From assembly GCF_900218035.1 (NCBI RefSeq), contig NZ_OBMR01000016.1:1-53093 (forward strand): DNA of 53,093 nucleotides, written 5' to 3'. Shown piece by piece: positions 1 to 6,789 of the stretch (its first letter is position 1; each line of letters begins with the position of its first letter). Made by a program: the position numbers and the translations under genes. The notes under the pieces were generated by a model. It searched no databases. It saw only the letters and a program-made list of their open reading frames with translations, and had not been told where the DNA came from. This DNA comes from Pseudobutyrivibrio ruminis DSM 9787 (GTDB taxonomy: Bacteria; Bacillota; Clostridia; Lachnospirales; Lachnospiraceae).

Positions 1-1220
1 ACATTACAAGCACATATGCCAAGTCGGCGGAATAGTATTCTATGGTCAGTTTTCTTTATCACATCATTCATGATTGCTTCAATTACAAGCTTAGAAGTGT
101 TTGTCGCATTACGAAGGTTTACTGTGCCATTAGAATGTGCTGGATGGAGTCTACCATACCAATCTATAGCTAGTGGCCCATCGTAGTGAGGGCAGTATTC
201 AAGACTTTTGTAGTCGTAGCTTACCCACCAGGTAAACTTTGACGATACTAGATTCTTCTTGTACATGTCACAACAGAGGATATCAATCATCTCTTTTAGA
301 ACAATACATGCTTCTTCGTACTTATATGGTCTAGGCAATACTTGTCCGTTGGAAAGAGAGTGGTTATCGGATTTATAGTTTTTAATATCATGCATTGTAA
401 CAGGCTCGATTCCCCAGGCATGATCTATTAGTATCTCTGCATCAATGCCAAAGGTTTTATAAAACCACTCCTCATCTAGTTGAGATCGTTCTGCAACATC
501 GCCCATGGTGTACATCATATTTCGTTCCAAGCGACGGGCTTTACCATTACCTATTTGCCAGAAGTCTGTGAGGGGTTTATGTGGCCATAGTAAAGTCTTA
601 TATGAGTCTTCTGTTAGAGCAGCAATACGTACGCCGTCTTTATCGGCAGGAGCTTTTTTAGCTACGATATCCATTGCAACCTTTGCAAGATATAGATTAG
701 TTCCAATGCCAACTGTGGCTGTAATGCCAGTCTGCTTGAGTACATCTCTAATCATTGTCATAGCCATGATGTGAGCGGGGCTTTGGCCAGATTTCATAGC
801 TGCAGTTTCATAAAGATGTAAGTAGGGTGTGCAATCAATGAAACTCTCATCGATACTGTAAACATGGATGTCCTCAGGGGCTACATATTTTAGAAAAATA
901 CCGTAAATCTTGGCTGATACTTTCTCATATTCAAGCATACGAGGAACAGCAGTAATATAAAGTACCTTAGTATGGTGGATTCTTTCGTATTTCTCTATGG
1001 CTTGTTTTGCCTCAAATAGTCTAGGCCTACTTGGAACGCCTATAGCTTTAAGGGCGGGAGAGACTGCCAAGCAGATGGTTTGGTCGGTTCTACTACCATC
1101 AGCGACTAGAAGGTTAGCTTTAAGTGGATCAAGACCTCTGGCAACGCATTCTACAGATGCATAGAATGACTTCATATCTATAGCTATGTAGCATTTGGAG
1201 ATTAGTAAATGCTTAGACAT
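1..1220 (-). CDS. Y-family DNA polymerase (UmuC/UvrX-like), 3' end outside window
   Basis: The reading frame runs from ATG at 1220 off the left edge, so about 406 residues of the N-terminal part are present. It shows the Y-family palm motifs AIDMKSFYASVE (about residue 12) and YSIDESFIDCTPY (about residue 123), which carry the metal-binding acidic residues of translesion polymerases. The family copies damaged DNA and in Firmicutes is often encoded on phages, plasmids or SOS-regulated loci. AGGAGG lies 14 nt before the ATG, longer than usual; an in-frame CTG at 1226 would have better spacing. Upstream is a promoter covered by CGAAC-type repeats and a 23-bp palindrome, consistent with damage control. 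The C-terminal little-finger region cannot be judged because it is cut. Confidence 0.9.
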   Translation of the reverse strand, partial: MSKHLLISKCYIAIDMKSFYASVECVARGLDPLKANLLVADGSRTDQTICLAVSPALKAIGVPSRPRLFEAKQAIEKYERIHHTKVLYITAVPRMLEYEKVSAKIYGIFLKYVAPEDIHVYSIDESFIDCTPYLHLYETAAMKSGQSPAHIMAMTMIRDVLKQTGITATVGIGTNLYLAKVAMDIVAKKAPADKDGVRIAALTEDSYKTLLWPHKPLTDFWQIGNGKARRLERNMMYTMGDVAERSQLDEEWFYKTFGIDAEILIDHAWGIEPVTMHDIKNYKSDNHSLSNGQVLPRPYKYEEACIVLKEMIDILCCDMYKKNLVSSKFTWWVSYDYKSLEYCPHYDGPLAIDWYGRLHPAHSNGTVNLRNATNTSKLVIEAIMNDVIKKTDHRILFRRLGICACN

Positions 1221-1252
1221 ATCCAGTTGTCTTACCTCCTTGATAAATTACG

Positions 1253-1275
1253 AACATACTTTCCGAAAGTATGTT
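1253..1275. promoter_or_regulatory. Palindromic operator candidate (SOS-like) in leader of the Y-family polymerase
   Basis: AACATACTTTC-C-GAAAGTATGTT is an 11-bp perfect inverted repeat with a 1-nt centre. Windows inside it (CGAACATACTTTCC and CGAAAGTATGTTTG) each resemble the Gram-positive LexA box CGAACATATGTTCG at 11 of 14 positions. It sits about 33 nt before the polymerase start codon. The LexA link is inference. Confidence 0.5.
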
Positions 1276-1291
1276 TGCTTTTTGTAAGTAG

Positions 1292-1329
1292 ATAATACAC
1301 CCGAACACGATTTTTTGTAAACCCGAACA
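1292..1329 (-). promoter_or_regulatory. Promoter of the Y-family polymerase with ACCCGAACA direct repeats
   Basis: On the minus strand TTTACA (1316-1321) and TATTAT (1292-1297) are 18 nt apart. ACCCGAACA occurs twice (1299-1307 and 1321-1329), 22 bp apart, one copy in the spacer and one touching the -35, so a bound protein would block polymerase. Confidence 0.5.
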
Positions 1330-1432
1330 AATTATAAAATTTAAATCAGCGATATAAACTTATTATTATTGGACTGTGAAGTATAAATGTCTGAGCATTC
1401 CAGAAGAATATAATTAATTTCAGAAAATAAAC

Positions 1433-1464
1433 TTGACGAAGTGATAATTTGGATGTATTATAAT
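1433..1464 (+). promoter_or_regulatory. Promoter of the XRE/ImmA-like operon
   Basis: TTGACG (1433-1438) is followed after 17 nt by TATTAT (1456-1461), overlapping a TATAAT at 1459-1464. Just downstream GAAAT-N11-ATTTC with a central GATATC forms an imperfect dyad (about 1468-1490), a plausible autorepression operator for the first gene. Confidence 0.6.
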
Positions 1465-1507
1465 TATCGAAATGTGATATCATTATTTCAAAATAGGAGG
1501 GAATGAA

Positions 1508-1831
1508 ATGGCAAGAGGTATAACCGAAAGGCTTAGCGAGCTTTTAAGTAGTAGAGGAATGAGCCAAAAGGATTTATCAACTAAAACAGGCATAACAGAA
1601 TCTGCGATATCTCATTATGTTAAAGGTGACCGAATTCCGAGGGGAGCTAATTTATCTAAAATTGCAGAAGCACTTGGAACGACAACTGATTATCTGTTAG
1701 ATGGAAAGAGTGCAAATAAAGAAGACGATCTTGCAACGGCAAGGCTTCTTATAGCACGTAATGCAAATGATATGACGCAAGAGGAGCGTATGGAGTTAAT
1801 GAAAATTTTGATACAGGGGGATAGTGATTGA
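1508..1831 (+). CDS. XRE-family helix-turn-helix regulator (ImmR-like)
   Basis: A 107-residue protein with an N-terminal Cro/CI-type helix-turn-helix (about residues 8-62, including MSQKDLSTKTGITESAISHYVKG) and a short acidic tail. AGGAGG lies 6 nt before the ATG. Its stop codon overlaps the ATG of the next gene, an HEXXH protease. XRE plus ImmA-type protease pairs control lysogeny-like repression in ICEs and phages: the repressor is cut when the protease is activated by DNA damage or cell signals. Likely role: repressor of the following toxin/accessory module or of itself through the dyad downstream of its promoter. Confidence 0.85.
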   Translation: MARGITERLSELLSSRGMSQKDLSTKTGITESAISHYVKGDRIPRGANLSKIAEALGTTTDYLLDGKSANKEDDLATARLLIARNANDMTQEERMELMKILIQGDSD

Positions 1832-2421
1832 TGGCAACGAGATTATCGGACGAAGAATATGAGGAAATAAAAGAACAAATAGTTTCCCTGTTTTCTGAAT
1901 ATGACATTAAATGTGTGCCTATAAGCTCGTTCGAAATTGCTACAAAACTGGGGATAGCAATTTGGCCATACTCTGCACTTGGGAAAGAGCGACGTAGAGC
2001 TGCTAGACGAATTAGTGAAGATGGTTTTTCTGTAGAAACAGAAAAACATGAGTGGGTAATATTCTATAATGATTCTAAATGTTATGGAAGAATCAACAAC
2101 ACTATAATGCATGAAATAGCACATTTTTGGCTTGGGCATATTGAAGAGACTGTAAAGGAAGAGGCAGAAGCAAAATTTTTTGCAAAGTATGCGTTGGCTC
2201 CCCCACCATTGATTTATAATATGAGTGGAGAAATAAATGCAGAGACTATACATGATACATTTGATATCAGTTATGAGGCAGCATTAAATGCTTATAAATA
2301 CTATCTTAAATGGAAGCGTAAAAAATGTAATGATAATGTCATAGATTATGCTATTTATGAGAAAAGAATGCTGAAGTGTTTTGATATTGAAGTGGGAGGT
2401 GGTCAAGTTGAATGTTCATAA
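1831..2421 (+). CDS. ImmA/IrrE-family metallo-endopeptidase
   Basis: A 196-residue protein with the zinc protease motif HEIAH (residues about 94-98) followed by a glutamate-rich helix, as in ImmA/IrrE proteins that cleave a partner XRE repressor. The ATG at 1831 overlaps the TGA of the regulator (TGATG), with GGGGG 10 nt upstream, so the two are translationally coupled; a TTG at 1828 is a less likely start. The pairing predicts that this enzyme inactivates the 1508-1831 repressor. No further domain is seen after the protease fold. Confidence 0.85.
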   Translation: MATRLSDEEYEEIKEQIVSLFSEYDIKCVPISSFEIATKLGIAIWPYSALGKERRRAARRISEDGFSVETEKHEWVIFYNDSKCYGRINNTIMHEIAHFWLGHIEETVKEEAEAKFFAKYALAPPPLIYNMSGEINAETIHDTFDISYEAALNAYKYYLKWKRKKCNDNVIDYAIYEKRMLKCFDIEVGGGQVECS

Positions 2422-2428
2422 ATTGAAA

Positions 2429-2639
2429 AAACGCTTATATAATTGCTGGTAACAATTTAATAAGCGTTTCCTCATAAAGATGCGTTAAAAGCACCTTAAA
2501 CTGTAAAAGCATTTTAACACATCTAAAACATGAGGACAATAGTAACTAATAATCATGTTTGACTGGTAAACCAGTAGAAAGGTAAGGTTAAAATGCATAT
2601 AAGAATTGTATTAGTTTCTTGCCTGTCATTGACAGGAGG
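2429..2639 (+). other. Hairpin-rich leader before the EndoU toxin gene
   Basis: Five inverted repeats lie in 210 nt: 2429-2469 (AAACGCTTA/TAAGCGTTT), about 2480-2523 (GTTAAAA/TTTTAAC), 2527-2559 (AACATG/CATGTT), 2562-2575 (ACTGGT-AA-ACCAGT) and 2622-2636 (CCTGTC-ATT-GACAGG). The last stem pairs the first half of the AGGAGG ribosome site (2634-2639) used by the toxin at 2648, so toxin translation could be held off by RNA structure. The first could be a terminator for the upstream operon, although no T-run follows. I do not recognise a known RNA family. Confidence 0.5.
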
Positions 2640-2647
2640 AAACGATT

Positions 2648-3136
2648 ATGGGAACAACTAAGACAGGAAGAACATTAAATACTAAAGGAGCAGCAGGTGT
2701 AGCAAGTCAATATTCTGTAGTTCATTCTAATGAGGGTGGATATACGAAACCGCTTAAAGGCAATCAAATACGACTAAAAAGTGGCGGGCATGGTCAAGCA
2801 GGACTGAATGAACTGAATAGATATGGAATAAAGTACAATATTGTAAAGACATATTCTAATGGTGTTCGTGTGGGAAATATTCCAAGTCACAAGAATCCTA
2901 AAAAGCAAACCGGTACGGGACAAGCATGGTTTCCTAAAAATTGGACTAGTAAAGATATTAAGCATGCTGGTGAACATGTAGCAAATCTTAAATCGAATCG
3001 TCATAGTAAAGACGGAGTAGCTGTTTTCGGGATGTGGAAGGGTGTAAGAGTTGGTGTAATTCGAACTCATGGACAAATAGGAACTATCTTTCCAGATTCA
3101 AAGCAACCTACAAGTAGAGGGAGGAAAAGAAAATGA
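2648..3136 (+). CDS. EndoU-family nuclease toxin (free-standing toxin domain)
   Basis: A 162-residue basic protein. From about residue 45 it matches the bacterial EndoU toxin domain as I know it: SGGHGQAGLNELNRYGIKYN, NGVRVGNIPSHK, GTGQAWFPKNW, GVRVGVIRTHGQIGTIFPD. EndoU enzymes are RNases, and in polymorphic toxins of Firmicutes this domain normally sits at the C-end of a long secreted (for example LXG) protein. Here only about 44 Gly/Thr-rich residues precede it, with no signal peptide or trafficking domain, so it is either a toxin cassette detached from its carrier or an intracellular toxin. Its last codons overlap the next gene (ATGA), the usual toxin-immunity layout. The ribosome site is strong (AGGAGG) but partly paired in a hairpin. 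Confidence 0.8.
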   Translation: MGTTKTGRTLNTKGAAGVASQYSVVHSNEGGYTKPLKGNQIRLKSGGHGQAGLNELNRYGIKYNIVKTYSNGVRVGNIPSHKNPKKQTGTGQAWFPKNWTSKDIKHAGEHVANLKSNRHSKDGVAVFGMWKGVRVGVIRTHGQIGTIFPDSKQPTSRGRKRK

Positions 3137-3492
3137 ATATAGAGAAATTTAGAGAAGTAATTGCCCGTAGAATATATGTTGAAGAAATAAGTCAAGGTGA
3201 ATGGGCTGATGGTATTGAAGAATGCCAGAAAAAAGAAATTGAACTTCTTACAGAAGATATTCCAACAACAATTGATTTTCTTAAAAATGAATGTACGGCA
3301 GATGAGTATTCATGGATAAGCGAAGTTATTGATGATGTCGTAAATATTGTTCCAAGCAAAGAATTTGTTCAGTGCTATAAGGATCTCATGATAAAGTTTC
3401 CAGAAGAATGCACTAAGTATAATATTGCTGGAAGTATTGAAAGTGCAGAGGCAATACTTAGATGGGAGGCTGAACATGGGGAAGAAAGTTGA
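3133..3492 (+). CDS. Probable immunity protein for the EndoU toxin
   Basis: A 119-residue, acidic, predominantly helical protein that starts inside the last codon of the toxin gene (ATGA overlap). I recognise no named domain. Small size, acidity opposite to the basic toxin and translational coupling make an immunity role likely (inference). It ends 17 nt inside the next reading frame. Confidence 0.7.
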   Translation: MNIEKFREVIARRIYVEEISQGEWADGIEECQKKEIELLTEDIPTTIDFLKNECTADEYSWISEVIDDVVNIVPSKEFVQCYKDLMIKFPEECTKYNIAGSIESAEAILRWEAEHGEES

Positions 3493-4150
3493 TAATTTAG
3501 TGGATGAAGGATTCAGAGTTGCACTTGTTGAAACAGCTTTTTTTGATGGTAAATTTGAAATCCCCCACATTGATGCTCCAAAGGAGATAATTATTCCTAA
3601 TGGGCTAGTGCCATTTTCACTAAGAAATCGTAGCGAAAACAATATGGATTTTGTATGCTGCTATGAACATGACGTCAATTTCAGAGAATTGATTACGAAC
3701 ACTGAGTCTTTGGTAGATGATTTAAAAAGATTTCCAGGAATTATATCTCCAGATTGCTCTCTGTATTTGGATGCTCCTTTATGTGTACAAATTGCAGATA
3801 TTTACTTGAATAGGGCAGTTGGACATTATTTACAAAAAATGGGATTATATGTTATCCCTAACATTCGTTGGGGTGACGAAAGAACATATACAGATGAATT
3901 TTTGGGAGAAAAAGTTGCTTTTCAAGGAGTAGATAAAAAAAGTATTGTTTCAATAGGTACTTATGGGCAGATTAAAAGTGCAGAGTCTAAAAGGTATTTT
4001 CGAGAAGGTTTGATAGCAATGCTTGAAGAGTTGGAACCTAACGTGGTACTTGTATATGGTGCTATGCCTGATAAAATATTTGGTGACTTAAAATCTAAGA
4101 CTCAATTTATACAATACCCTGATTGGACAACAAGAATGAAAAGCAAATAA
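3476..4150 (+). CDS. DUF4417 family protein
   Basis: A 224-residue protein starting at ATG 3476 behind GGGAGG, overlapping the immunity gene by 17 nt. It carries features of DUF4417: PNGLVPFS, a central GIISPDCSLY, PLCVQIADIYLNRAVGHYLQ, IPNIRWGDERTY, SIGTYGQIKS and a C-terminal VLVYGAMPDKIF. The family is common on phages, plasmids and ICEs; its biochemical role is not known to me. Overlap with the toxin-immunity pair suggests cotranscription. The in-frame codons upstream to 3425 lie inside the previous gene and are probably not used. Confidence 0.8.
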   Translation: MGKKVDNLVDEGFRVALVETAFFDGKFEIPHIDAPKEIIIPNGLVPFSLRNRSENNMDFVCCYEHDVNFRELITNTESLVDDLKRFPGIISPDCSLYLDAPLCVQIADIYLNRAVGHYLQKMGLYVIPNIRWGDERTYTDEFLGEKVAFQGVDKKSIVSIGTYGQIKSAESKRYFREGLIAMLEELEPNVVLVYGAMPDKIFGDLKSKTQFIQYPDWTTRMKSK

Positions 4151-4247
4151 TCTTTAGATAATATATATTCTAATTAAAATTTAAATAGTACATTAAATAA
4201 TAGTTTTATTGGATAAATATCTACTCATTGGATAATTGCAATATCTA

Positions 4248-5276
4248 TTAGCTAAAGAATGTACTAGCCGCCTCCGCTGCAGCGTCAATTCTAGCTTCCT
4301 TATCTGAAATATAATGCTTAGAAGTATCAATATTGCTATGATGAAGGGCATCTTTGATTGCATAGATGTCCTTTGTTTCTGCGTAGACTTTGGTAGCAAA
4401 AGTAGCTCTCATCTTGTGAGGAGAGTATTTATCAGAAAGGCCGGCAGCCTTACAGTATTTTTTAAGCATTTTTTGTACTGCATTTACGGACATTCTTTTT
4501 CCCTGGGTAGAGATAAAAAGAGCGTTTTTTTCAGTAGAAGAGAGTAGTAGTGGCCTAGAAAATTCTATGTAATCGGCCACAGCATTGTATACAGGCTCAA
4601 TTACTCTAACCTTGTCATAATCCCCACCTTTTCTAATGATACTAAAATACACTTTGTTTTCTTCTGTAGTATCTATATCTGAAAGATTAAGGCCAACAAG
4701 CTCAGAAACACGCATGCCAGTGCCTAAAAGTAACATGATTATAGCGACATCACGGTCAACCATGCGCTTATTGTAGGCTTTGGCATGCTCTGAAATTCCA
4801 TCTTGTTCTTGTATACAATCTAAAAGAGCTGAAACTTCAGCAGCACTTAACTTAATTACATTATGTTCGTGAAGCTTTGGCCCTTCTACAAGAAGAGTAG
4901 GGTTCTTTTGGATAGAACCAATATTTAGATAATACTTGTATAAGGTTTTAAGAGCAGAAAGCTTTCTACGTCGTGCACTTGCACTTAAACTGATTCCATC
5001 TTCAGAAATAGAAATGTATTTTTCAATCTGAGTCATTCTGATTCTATCAAGATCCTTAACAACAATATCTTTAATAGACTCTTTTTTTAGTGTTGTAGCC
5101 ATGAACCTAAGGAATACGTTTATTTCATACATATAGCCAAGAATAGTGTTTGTAGAGCGTTTTCTAGACTCTAAATGGGTATGAAAGTCCTCTAAAAATT
5201 CTGGCATAGCATTTAAGAGTTCATTTATTTTTGCATTATTCTTGATGTCTTGTTCATTTCTATATTCGTTACTCAT
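4248..5276 (-). CDS. Tyrosine recombinase (XerC/D-like integrase)
   Basis: A 342-residue site-specific recombinase. The N-terminal SAM-like core-binding domain is at about residues 30-125. The catalytic domain has GTGMRVSEL (Arg, about 190), HKMRATFA (H-x-x-R, about 287) and HHSNIDTSKHYI (His and nucleophilic Tyr, about 310-320). It could move the flanking island or resolve multimers. It is convergent with the DUF4417 operon and lies 35 nt after the SseB-like gene, possibly in one transcript. No excisionase or clear attachment repeat is seen next to it, so an ICE role is not shown. Confidence 0.9.
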   Translation of the reverse strand: MSNEYRNEQDIKNNAKINELLNAMPEFLEDFHTHLESRKRSTNTILGYMYEINVFLRFMATTLKKESIKDIVVKDLDRIRMTQIEKYISISEDGISLSASARRRKLSALKTLYKYYLNIGSIQKNPTLLVEGPKLHEHNVIKLSAAEVSALLDCIQEQDGISEHAKAYNKRMVDRDVAIIMLLLGTGMRVSELVGLNLSDIDTTEENKVYFSIIRKGGDYDKVRVIEPVYNAVADYIEFSRPLLLSSTEKNALFISTQGKRMSVNAVQKMLKKYCKAAGLSDKYSPHKMRATFATKVYAETKDIYAIKDALHHSNIDTSKHYISDKEARIDAAAEAASTFFS

Positions 5277-5311
5277 GACTTTATAACCTTATTTGTTAAA
5301 ATATTATCAAA

Positions 5312-5725
5312 CTATGCAAATTGATTTATATCAAGGATTTTTTGGTATGGTGTTCCAGGACAAACTACAATACCATCAAGATTATCTGATTTGGAGAATT
5401 TAAGGGCTGTATCAAAGCTTGTCATGCATAATCGAATGTTTTTGCCGAAAATTTTAGTTATAACTTCATATGAATCAAAAAGCGGAAAAAATCTTTTTCC
5501 ATCAGGACTCTTAATAGTTTCATAATGCATTGTTTTAGTTGAGGCTGTAGGACTTGTATCAAAGCCTTCTGGTAGATCTTTCATAGCAAAATAATAGCCA
5601 CCTGCATCGATAATATCAGCCTCAGTTTGACCACCATGTAAGAACATATCAGGTTCACTTAGTGGGCCTTCTTGATCATAGCCAAAAGGCGTAATAAAAA
5701 TTGCTTTTCTAATGTCGATTTCCAT
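5312..5725 (-). CDS. SseB-like family protein
   Basis: A 137-residue protein. Its second half (LCMTSFDTALKFSKSDNLDGIVVCPGTPYQKIL) resembles the SseB N-terminal domain, whose members have a pattern of two strands and a helix around a Ser/Thr-rich loop. Function is not established; such proteins appear near secretion or toxin loci. GGGAGG lies 12 nt before the ATG. Upstream are three TTAACGGAAA repeats overlapping the promoter. The recombinase follows 35 nt downstream. Confidence 0.55.
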   Translation of the reverse strand: MEIDIRKAIFITPFGYDQEGPLSEPDMFLHGGQTEADIIDAGGYYFAMKDLPEGFDTSPTASTKTMHYETIKSPDGKRFFPLFDSYEVITKIFGKNIRLCMTSFDTALKFSKSDNLDGIVVCPGTPYQKILDINQFA

Positions 5726-5768
5726 AATTAATTATCCTCCCAATTTTGCCTTTAATGTAAGTTTAGCA

Positions 5769-5871
5769 AGTATAATCCGTATACTGTTAACGGAAAAACT
5801 TAACGGAAAAATGCCTCATGTATATTATATATTAAAACGCATCTTTACGCAAAACAATTATTTAACGGAAA
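5769..5871 (-). promoter_or_regulatory. Promoter region with TTAACGGAAA repeats
   Basis: TTAACGGAAAA occurs at 5787-5797 and 5800-5810 (13-bp period) and TTAACGGAAA at 5862-5871. On the minus strand TATACT (5769-5774) serves as -10 for the SseB-like gene, and the first repeat occupies the -35 position, so the repeats are likely an operator. Confidence 0.5.
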
Positions 5872-5890
5872 GATAGATATATATGAATAA

Positions 5891-5920
5891 CACCGCCCTA
5901 AGTCGCGTTCTAAGGCGGTG
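5891..5920 (-). terminator. Terminator after the toxin-antitoxin pair
   Basis: CACCGCC (5891-5897) pairs with GGCGGTG (5914-5920); on the minus strand the hairpin is followed by TTATT. It lies about 32 nt after the antitoxin stop. Confidence 0.6.
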
Positions 5921-5952
5921 TATATCACAATTTGTGCATTTTATTCAGTTGA

Positions 5953-6186
5953 TTATTTATCAAAATCGTTAGCAGGAACGTCGGGTACTAAATCAAGCAT
6001 TGTTTTAAAGGCATTTGCATCGCCCTTTTGTGCGCGTTTAGATAAATAATCCTCTGTCTCTAAGGCGGTAATTTTTTCCATAATTGCAGAGGATATAAAT
6101 TGATTAATTGAAATATTATCTTCTGCCGCAAGGCCTTTTACAGCTTCATGTACTGAATTTGGTATTCTAATACTCAATGTACTCAT
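5953..6186 (-). CDS. Antitoxin with ribbon-helix-helix fold (HicB/CopG-like)
   Basis: A 77-residue protein beginning with a ribbon-helix-helix pattern (STLSIRIPNSVHEAVKGLAAEDNISINQFISSAIMEK) followed by a charged tail. It starts 3 nt after the PIN toxin stop, and its AGGAGG lies in the last codons of the toxin. In such pairs the antitoxin tail masks the nuclease and the N-domain represses the operon. The order is toxin first, antitoxin second. Confidence 0.85.
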   Translation of the reverse strand: MSTLSIRIPNSVHEAVKGLAAEDNISINQFISSAIMEKITALETEDYLSKRAQKGDANAFKTMLDLVPDVPANDFDK

Positions 6187-6189
6187 AGG

Positions 6190-6612
6190 CTATTCCTCCT
6201 TTAATATAATTTCTATAAATGCTCCTGGCGTGATAGCTTTGATTCCAAGCTCCTCAGCTCGCTTAAAGTCTTTTAGATTATAAGTGACAATATAATCGCA
6301 CTCTGATGCAAGAGCAAGCTCTAGCACATGATCATCAAATGCATCTTTTAAATACGGTCTCCAAAGATAATATATTTTAATATGACGTCCTATTTTACAC
6401 AGATAGTCTATGAATGCTTCAATATGAGAATCCGAAAAGATATTTCTATCAAGTTTTTTCTTTAACAACGCCTCATATTCAAGAATCAATGGAACTGAAA
6501 TTGAAATTTCGAATCGCTTCTCATACAAAAGCTGTAGTAATCTATAAGATTGACCACGTTTACTTTGTAGGCCCGCAATTAATACATTCGTATCAATAAT
6601 AATGTTCTTCAT
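6190..6612 (-). CDS. PIN-domain toxin (putative toxin-antitoxin RNase)
   Basis: A 140-residue PIN domain. The acidic active-site residues are visible as IIDTNVLIAGL (Asp near residue 6), a central EYEALL, DAFDDHVLELAL and IVTYNLKDF. These enzymes cut RNA. The start is taken as ATG 6612 because MKNIIIDTN is the normal N-end; an ATG at 6630 falls between -10 and expected transcription start. A TTGACA-17-TATAAT promoter ends at 6619, putting the transcript start at or next to the ATG, so the mRNA looks leaderless. Its partner antitoxin follows immediately. Confidence 0.85.
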   Translation of the reverse strand: MKNIIIDTNVLIAGLQSKRGQSYRLLQLLYEKRFEISISVPLILEYEALLKKKLDRNIFSDSHIEAFIDYLCKIGRHIKIYYLWRPYLKDAFDDHVLELALASECDYIVTYNLKDFKRAEELGIKAITPGAFIEIILKEE

Positions 6613-6618
6613 ATTGGT

Positions 6619-6647
6619 ATTATATATCATACCATTTTTCTTGTCAA
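6619..6647 (-). promoter_or_regulatory. Consensus promoter of the PIN toxin-antitoxin operon
   Basis: On the minus strand TTGACA (6642-6647) and TATAAT (6619-6624) are a perfect sigma-A pair with a 17-nt spacer. Confidence 0.8.
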
Positions 6648-6683
6648 TTTATGCAAATAACTTAAATTATACGCATAGATATA

Positions 6684-6714
6684 GATGCAAAGATGATGGC
6701 GCCATCTTTGCATC
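6684..6714. repeat. Long palindromic hairpin
   Basis: GATGCAAAGAT (6684-6694) and ATCTTTGCATC (6704-6714) are perfect inverted repeats around a 9-nt loop that itself contains GGCGCC. It lies 75 nt past the stop of the 6790-9540 gene and 37 nt upstream of the PIN promoter. It may terminate the larger gene, but the following tract is only weakly T-rich. Confidence 0.5.
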
Positions 6715-6789
6715 TTGCGTAGAGAACGTGCGCCATCACTAAAAAGTTTTTAATTACCGTAAAATATAAAGCTTTCCATCTATACTTTT

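Noticed and set aside
2429-2639. Retron-type RNA
   Set aside because: Hairpins are dense, but no reverse transcriptase gene is present nearby.
3425-3475. Longer start for the DUF4417 gene
   Set aside because: The extension lies inside the immunity gene and the GGGAGG site fits ATG 3476.
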